This document shows positions 58,796-64,000 of a stretch of 64,000 nucleotides of DNA, in pieces. Below the pieces are notes generated by a model. That model saw only the letters and a program-made list of their open reading frames with translations, ran no database searches and was not told the origin of the DNA. This DNA is from Laetiporus sulphureus 93-53 (Eukaryota > Basidiomycota > Agaricomycetes > Polyporales > Laetiporaceae), in contig NW_024468569.1 of NCBI RefSeq assembly GCF_001632365.1, forward strand, positions 1 to 64,000, given 5' to 3'. How positions within the stretch are numbered: position 1 is the first letter of the stretch; each line of letters starts with the position of its first letter. The translations under genes were made by a program, and so were the position numbers.

Positions 58796-60540
58796 AACAC
58801 GCAATCCCTGTGCTAGAGATGGCGTAAGCGTGATGCGTGAATGCAGGAGAGGCGCAACGACTATATTACCCTTGTGTGCGGAGAAGTGTTGCCAAGCTCA
58901 AGCAGCGTCCTCAAGGAGCTCAGGAACACGCTTCCTGAGCGGAACCCCGGTGTCGATCTCCTCGAACTTGGTCTGGGATAGCAGACCGGCTTTGACTATA
59001 GCCTCGAGAAGATCACGCGTCCAGGTCCGACAGCTGTTAACACGCGATCTCTTGTCATATTGGACCGCCTTCGCGAGCGTGATAATCTGGTCACGCTGCA
59101 CCCTGGTGTACTGTCCAAGAGAGTAAAATGTGTTACTGTTGCGAGAGTTCTCGGACTGCTTCTTCACGACAGGTGTGAAGAAGTTGTAGTTGCCAGGTCC
59201 GCCAGTGAGTTGGACAATCTGAGTGATGTGAGCGCCATCGCCGTCCATCTTATTTAACCAACGCATGAGAACGTGTCGGTCGCCAGTGCCCGCATGTTGT
59301 AATCCGTCAGCCTGTAGGACAACTTCCTTCGTACTGTCGTCATCAGGGTATTCGTTCGCTAAACCGTGGCGAGCAGCAGCCAGCATGACTTGTGGGCAAC
59401 AGTGAACGTGAGATGACGTAGCGTGGCATACTGCTTGCAGATTTCTCACCGGTAACAGTTCTGAAAGTCTGTGATGGGTAGATGGAGCTAGTGTGTTTGG
59501 GTGCTGGCAGATTCGGGCTCGCAGAGACAGCTTTTATACCGAGATGTCAACGGATGCTGTAGCTTGATCTCACGGACGCTGCTGCACAGAACATATGCTA
59601 CCAGACATTTGGAGAAAGATGTGATGAAGATGCGATAAAAATTGATGAGATGTGCTTGTATATTCATGCTGTTCGCATGCAGCATGGGCGCGGCGTCGCC
59701 TCCAATGGCCTCACGAAACGATTGTGGTCAGGATCCCAACTAGGTAAAAACAGCCATACCGGAGAGCAAGAGTCATTCTTCCTGCACTTCTTGACGACTT
59801 CTAGTGCGGCGCCCATGATTATAATGGGAGTTCTAGATGCTGCCCAGACAATTGCTGAGGATGTTCCTGGTGTCACAGTCCGCAAGGTGAGCCTTGTATA
59901 ACATGATTGGTACCGGTTCTTCGGATGGTACCGGTTCCAAACATGTTTTAGGGCCTGATGCTACTGCAGCTCGGTCTCGTTTCACGAGCGAGATTCTCAA
60001 TTGTACAATAAGTCGCTTGCCCTTCTCCCGGTTGTGGCGATAATCGATCAGTACTGACACAAGGATGAACCTCGCCACATAGAGCGCACAACCACATACT
60101 TTTCATGTAGACGGACGTCTGCGAGTCCCTTCAGGATTGTGAAGTATTTCATGCCGCTGCAAGCTCTCACCGTTGATGGCGGCTCCAACGGGAGGTCGAG
60201 CTCGAGCCGACCTGGCATTACAGGTGCCACACAGACGCCGAGAGCGCCGATTAGGATCAAGTCCCGATCTGGTACGTATAAAGCTTATGTAAGTTACCTA
60301 TGGCCTACATAGGCTCATAAATCAACCTTCGTGCAGGATCTTGACAGTCGTTCCTTATACTCACCGGTACCTATGGCCGCTCTACAGCATGCCACACAAC
60401 TTACGCGCCCTGTGACTCCTCGACTTGAACGCTTTGGGATGGTAAGCCCTCTCAGTCCGATATTGGTGCAAACTTACTCATTCACTGTGGGCACACTTCA
60501 GCCGTCGACCTCTCCAGCCAGTTTGAAAGCGAGTCTACCT
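58796..60540. repeat. Large inverted repeat, left arm (1,745 bp)
   Basis: Every position x pairs with 122728−x in the right arm. This holds for four separate anchor pairs without any gap (58898/63830, 59449/63279, 60078/62650, 60331/62397). One difference was noted (58997 T, against the equivalent of C at 63731, changing Ile to Met). At the inner end the match stops within a few bases of 60540; at the outer end a 1-nt indel and then divergence begin. Confidence 0.95.
58898..59449 (-). CDS. Fungal protein of unknown function (left-arm copy)
   Basis: An open frame of 183 codons; the real start is probably one of the internal Met codons (MLAAARHGLANEYP at residue 22 is a candidate) or an upstream exon. 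Readable stretches: HVLMRWLNKMDGDGAHITQI, GGPGNYNFFTPVVKKQ, FYSLGQYTRVQRDQIITLAK, SCRTWTRDLLEAIVKAGLL, LRKRVPELLEDAA. The pattern GGPG-x-Y, then R-x-R-D-x-I, then C-x-T-W, resembles a fungal family known only as hypothetical. The right-arm twin differs at one residue (Ile here, Met there). Confidence 0.6.
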   Translation of the reverse strand: MRNLQAVCHATSSHVHCCPQVMLAAARHGLANEYPDDDSTKEVVLQADGLQHAGTGDRHVLMRWLNKMDGDGAHITQIVQLTGGPGNYNFFTPVVKKQSENSRNSNTFYSLGQYTRVQRDQIITLAKAVQYDKRSRVNSCRTWTRDLLEAIVKAGLLSQTKFEEIDTGVPLRKRVPELLEDAA

Positions 60541-60543
60541 CCA
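60373..60543 (+). pseudogene. 5' fragment of APH-like kinase gene (left arm)
   Basis: Mirror copy of the kinase start at 62355–62185. It is identical through MAALQHATQLTRPVTPRLER, the following intron and the first codons of exon 2 (PSTSPASLKASLP). The sequence then leaves the kinase and no catalytic part follows. It is a truncated partial duplicate. Confidence 0.8.
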
Positions 60544-60549
60544 CCAACC

Positions 60550-61345
60550 AACGGTGTTCAGGGTGAGCGCGACGAGAATAGCAACAAGGCTGCTGAGTTC
60601 AGACGCTACACTCCTTCCCTTGTAATTTTCTGTGTAATGCGCTCGAGCTTGCGCTTTTGTGTGGATTGGATGTAGTTCGTGCTGAAGTTCGACGACTCCA
60701 GCCAGATCTTATTTTGTATTGCATCCTACCTACTAAGATAAGCACAGCGAATGAATAAGCTTGGATGTGTTCCTATCAGCTTAAGTTCGTGTTTTGAAAA
60801 ATGATGCACTGATCTGCGGGCGATGAACACCGACTCTGCCTAGAGCTGTACGTGATTAGCGCCTGATCGTGTGATGGAGCAGCATCGGCGTGTGAGTCGC
60901 AAAGTAGGTAGGTAGACAAAGTCTTTCAGCGAGCCCCTTGCGAGATATTCTCTCAACAAGATACACGCAGTGCCATGACCACGCATTTCGACACGTTGCG
61001 GTAGTTGGCCAAGGAAATTCCTGAGAACAACGTCGTCGGCTAGAACACGAAGTGAGCAGGTTGAAGGATGTTGAGATATGTCAGCGTCACAGGGTCGAGA
61101 TGAACTACGTGCGTTGCGACGTCCCAGTCCGGTCAGCGAACTTGACCGCCATAAAGAGAGGTAGGATCCGCGCCATTCTATCCGCTAGCACGGAAAGTGC
61201 ATGATATTCCTGAATAATACACGACAGGCAATAGGGTAATGACGACAGTCCGGCGAACGATCCATCTCTAATTAGAAGCCGTGAAGTACATGAATAATTG
61301 AATAACCAAGAAGAGACCAGATTGACTCGAACTCACGAAGGTGGT
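60550..61345. other. Spacer between the arms, no gene
   Basis: Left half of the spacer. No coding pattern; sequence unlike the right half, which carries the kinase. Confidence 0.5.
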
Positions 61346-61350
61346 CACAC

Positions 61351-62355
61351 TCAAAAGCAACTGTTGTAATGGAGGTCATTAATAATCCGAGCAACTGCTT
61401 CGATCTGCTTCTCCCGACGGGGTTCGGGAAATATGCGATGAAGGACGTGCGCCCAGCCCGGTGTCATGAGCCCCGGGTAATGCATGCGGCAATATTCCCA
61501 GAACTCAGGATAAAAGCCGGCCGTCTCCCAATCGATAATGGCGGTAATCGTAGATCCACAGACGAGAATGTTACGAGGTAAGAGGTCGCCGTGGGTGAGG
61601 TAGACCGAGGAGTCGGTCGGAAAGCAGCTGAACAAGTCGTTCACGTATTCCAACCCGCAGAATTCAAGGAACATGCCGCGATTGTGTTGAAGGTACTCCT
61701 CAACGCTTGAAAATGGGCGAGAAGGGTTCCAGGGGTAAGGCATGAAACGGTTGTTGTACGGTCCGCCGGACAGAGATCCAAGCACCGTGCTCTTAAATGA
61801 CCGCATCTCGTTGAGAATGACGCTGAGTTGATCGGCGATATGGTCGAGCTCGGTAGGGGACATGGTGTCGATGACGCCATCCAGAGGCACTCCTGGGCAT
61901 TCCTCCATGAAAAAAAACCAAACACCCTTCCTTCCCCAATCCCGAGGCTCCACAAAAGCGTTGGGAAAGGGAGCGTGATGCAAGACACGTGGCGTACGAA
62001 CGGATAGACGTCCATGAATGAACTGCAGTGCCCGGACTTCCTCCTCGTGGTCCCAACCGAACTTGACTAGAACGCCAGGAAGAAATCGACGGACCGATTT
62101 CTCTCCGTCGCGATTGACAGGTTCCAAAATGGTGAGCTCCTTCCCGTTGGCTGGTGAAGGTAGGCTCGCCTTCAAGTTGGCTGGTGAAGGTAGACTCGCT
62201 TTCAAACTGGCTGGAGAGGTCGACGGCTGAAGTGTGCCCACAGTGAATGAGTAAGTTTGCACCAATATCGGACTGAGAGGGCTTACCATCCCAAAGCGTT
62301 CAAGTCGAGGAGTCACAGGGCGCGTAAGTTGTGTGGCATGCTGTAGAGCGGCCAT
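61351..62355 (-). CDS. APH-like (kinase-like) protein, complete copy
   Basis: From ATG 62355: MAALQHATQLTRPVTPRLER with FGM, then a probable in-frame intron (gtaagc…cttcag, about 62228–62286, no stop codon inside) and PSTSPASLKASLPSPA with a short duplicated unit. The kinase fold follows: RRFLPGVLVKFG (ATP-site Lys), VWFFFMEECPGVPLDGVID (hinge), THGDLLPRNILV (catalytic loop) and AIIDWETAGFYPEFWEYCRM (metal-binding DWE with the EFWEY helix), ending at 61351. This is the APH/choline-kinase-like family expanded in Agaricomycetes, whose substrates are unknown. The N-terminal part lies inside the right arm, the catalytic part in the spacer. Confidence 0.75.
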   Translation of the reverse strand: MAALQHATQLTRPVTPRLERFGMVSPLSPILVQTYSFTVGTLQPSTSPASLKASLPSPANLKASLPSPANGKELTILEPVNRDGEKSVRRFLPGVLVKFGWDHEEEVRALQFIHGRLSVRTPRVLHHAPFPNAFVEPRDWGRKGVWFFFMEECPGVPLDGVIDTMSPTELDHIADQLSVILNEMRSFKSTVLGSLSGGPYNNRFMPYPWNPSRPFSSVEEYLQHNRGMFLEFCGLEYVNDLFSCFPTDSSVYLTHGDLLPRNILVCGSTITAIIDWETAGFYPEFWEYCRMHYPGLMTPGWAHVLHRIFPEPRREKQIEAVARIINDLHYNSCF

Positions 62356-63932
62356 AGGTACCGGTGAGTATAAGGAACGACTGTCAAGATCCTGCACGAA
62401 GGTTGATTTATGAGCCTATGTAGGCCATAGGTAACTTACATAAGCTTTATACGTACCAGATCGGGACTTGATCCTAATCGGCGCTCTCGGCGTCTGTGTG
62501 GCACCTGTAATGCCAGGTCGGCTCGAGCTCGACCTCCCGTTGGAGCCGCCATCAACGGTGAGAGCTTGCAGCGGCATGAAATACTTCACAATCCTGAAGG
62601 GACTCGCAGACGTCCGTCTACATGAAAAATATGTGGTTGTGCGCTCTATGTGGCGAGGTTCATCCTTGTGTCAGTACTGATCGATTATCGCCACAACCGG
62701 GAGAAGGGCAAGCGACTTATTGTACAATTGAGAATCTCGCTCGTGAAACGAGACCGAGCTGCAGTAGCATCAGGCCCTAAAACATGTTTGGAACCGGTAC
62801 CATCCGAAGAACCGGTACCAATCATGTTATACAAGGCTCACCTTGCGGACTGTGACACCAGGAACATCCTCAGCAATTGTCTGGGCAGCATCTAGAACTC
62901 CCATTATAATCATGGGCGCCGCACTAGAAGTCGTCAAGAAGTGCAGGAAGAATGACTCTTGCTCTCCGGTATGGCTGTTTTTACCTAGTTGGGATCCTGA
63001 CCACAATCGTTTCGTGAGGCCATTGGAGGCGACGCCGCGCCCATGCTGCATGCGAACAGCATGAATATACAAGCACATCTCATCAATTTTTATCGCATCT
63101 TCATCACATCTTTCTCCAAATGTCTGGTAGCATATGTTCTGTGCAGCAGCGTCCGTGAGATCAAGCTACAGCATCCGTTGACATCTCGGTATAAAAGCTG
63201 TCTCTGCGAGCCCGAATCTGCCAGCACCCAAACACACTAGCTCCATCTACCCATCACAGACTTTCAGAACTGTTACCGGTGAGAAATCTGCAAGCAGTAT
63301 GCCACGCTACGTCATCTCACGTTCACTGTTGCCCACAAGTCATGCTGGCTGCTGCTCGCCACGGTTTAGCGAACGAATACCCTGATGACGACAGTACGAA
63401 GGAAGTTGTCCTACAGGCTGACGGATTACAACATGCGGGCACTGGCGACCGACACGTTCTCATGCGTTGGTTAAATAAGATGGACGGCGATGGCGCTCAC
63501 ATCACTCAGATTGTCCAACTCACTGGCGGACCTGGCAACTACAACTTCTTCACACCTGTCGTGAAGAAGCAGTCCGAGAACTCTCGCAACAGTAACACAT
63601 TTTACTCTCTTGGACAGTACACCAGGGTGCAGCGTGACCAGATTATCACGCTCGCGAAGGCGGTCCAATATGACAAGAGATCGCGTGTTAACAGCTGTCG
63701 GACCTGGACGCGTGATCTTCTCGAGGCTATGGTCAAAGCCGGTCTGCTATCCCAGACCAAGTTCGAGGAGATCGACACCGGGGTTCCGCTCAGGAAGCGT
63801 GTTCCTGAGCTCCTTGAGGACGCTGCTTGAGCTTGGCAACACTTCTCCGCACACAAGGGTAATATAGTCGTTGCGCCTCTCCTGCATTCACGCATCACGC
63901 TTATGCCATCTCTAGCACAGGGATTGCGTGTT
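62188..63932. repeat. Large inverted repeat, right arm (1,745 bp)
   Basis: Reverse complement of 58796–60540 with no gap between anchors. Weaker similarity extends outward to about 63983. It contains the second copy of the unknown gene (63279–63830) and the 5' part of the complete kinase. Confidence 0.95.
63279..63830 (+). CDS. Fungal protein of unknown function (right-arm copy)
   Basis: Twin of 58898–59449, identical except for Met in place of Ile in DLLEAMVKAGLL. A probable upstream promoter region (tataaaag at about 63191) lies 90 bp before the frame, in both arms. Stop at 63828–63830. Function unknown. Confidence 0.6.
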   Translation: MRNLQAVCHATSSHVHCCPQVMLAAARHGLANEYPDDDSTKEVVLQADGLQHAGTGDRHVLMRWLNKMDGDGAHITQIVQLTGGPGNYNFFTPVVKKQSENSRNSNTFYSLGQYTRVQRDQIITLAKAVQYDKRSRVNSCRTWTRDLLEAMVKAGLLSQTKFEEIDTGVPLRKRVPELLEDAA

Positions 63933-64000
63933 TTGCAGTAAACAATTCATTTCCTTCCCGATTTACCTATTGTATGATGCATCAGGAAAATGTCACTTTT

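Noticed and set aside
62468..62895. Short plus frames between kinase and unknown gene, present in both arms
   Set aside because: Identity between arms only reflects the recent duplication; no motifs, and they overlap the divergent promoter region.
1..64000. CRISPR arrays, operons, ribosome-binding sites, tRNA and rRNA genes
   Set aside because: Eukaryotic nuclear sequence; no CRISPR-like spacing was seen, and no tRNA or rRNA was recognised by eye (a covariance-model scan would be decisive).

Overview
The window is nuclear DNA from a mushroom-forming basidiomycete (Agaricomycetes). Most genes are split by GT–AG introns of about 50–70 nt. The housekeeping genes are eukaryotic (TRK transporter, TIM22, dynactin p25, HUB1, LCMT1, Nab2-like, CPA2). 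Lineage-typical families are also present: a Plavaka-type transposase N-terminus, an Spt5-like KOW protein, F-box and WD40 proteins, and a kinase-like APH protein. Positions and splice sites were worked out by eye from reading frames; no searches were run.

Left third (1–31 kb), accessory and rearranged. The 5' end of a Plavaka-like transposase runs off the left edge. An Spt5-like gene (3011–5160), a WD40 gene (5420–7060, minus) and an F-box gene with a probable one-base frameshift (8480–10636) follow. A roughly 1.0–1.2 kb bidirectional 5' module is duplicated at 2002–3013 and 7317–8482. In one copy it leads into the Spt5-like gene; in the other it leads into the F-box gene on one side and towards the WD40 gene on the other. 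Next come small membrane or secreted proteins and two tandem seven-transmembrane (7TM) paralogues (18204–20391 and 23243–24910, both minus). Between the 7TM genes lies a 2-kb AT-rich imperfect palindrome. A retroelement relic (dUTPase fragment, polypurine tract, LTR) is at 25.7–26.6 kb. A TRAPPC11 gene (28978–31129, minus) is cut off mid-domain, and a 43-bp scrap of TRK-transporter sequence sits at the break.

Central block (31–58 kb), compact and housekeeping-like: an omega-type GST, HUB1, a PTRHD1-type peptidyl-tRNA hydrolase, an amidohydrolase, a TMEM70-family protein, dynactin p25 (DCTN5), an ACAD10/11-type APH kinase, LCMT1, TIM22, a TRK potassium transporter, a Nab2-like CCCH RNA-binding protein and arginine-specific carbamoyl-phosphate synthase (CPA2). 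Several pairs are head-to-head and could share promoters: TMEM70/DCTN5 (86 bp apart), LCMT1/TIM22, GST/HUB1 and Nab2-like/CPA2.

Right end (58.8–64 kb): a nearly perfect 1.75-kb inverted repeat surrounds a 1.65-kb spacer. Each arm carries a fungal gene of unknown function and the 5' part of an APH-like kinase gene; only the right-hand kinase is complete.

Most notable observations: HUB1, whose product is known to help use of non-canonical 5' splice sites, needs two GC–AG introns in its own gene; the re-used bidirectional 5' module; the TRAPPC11/TRK junction; and the two large inverted-repeat structures.
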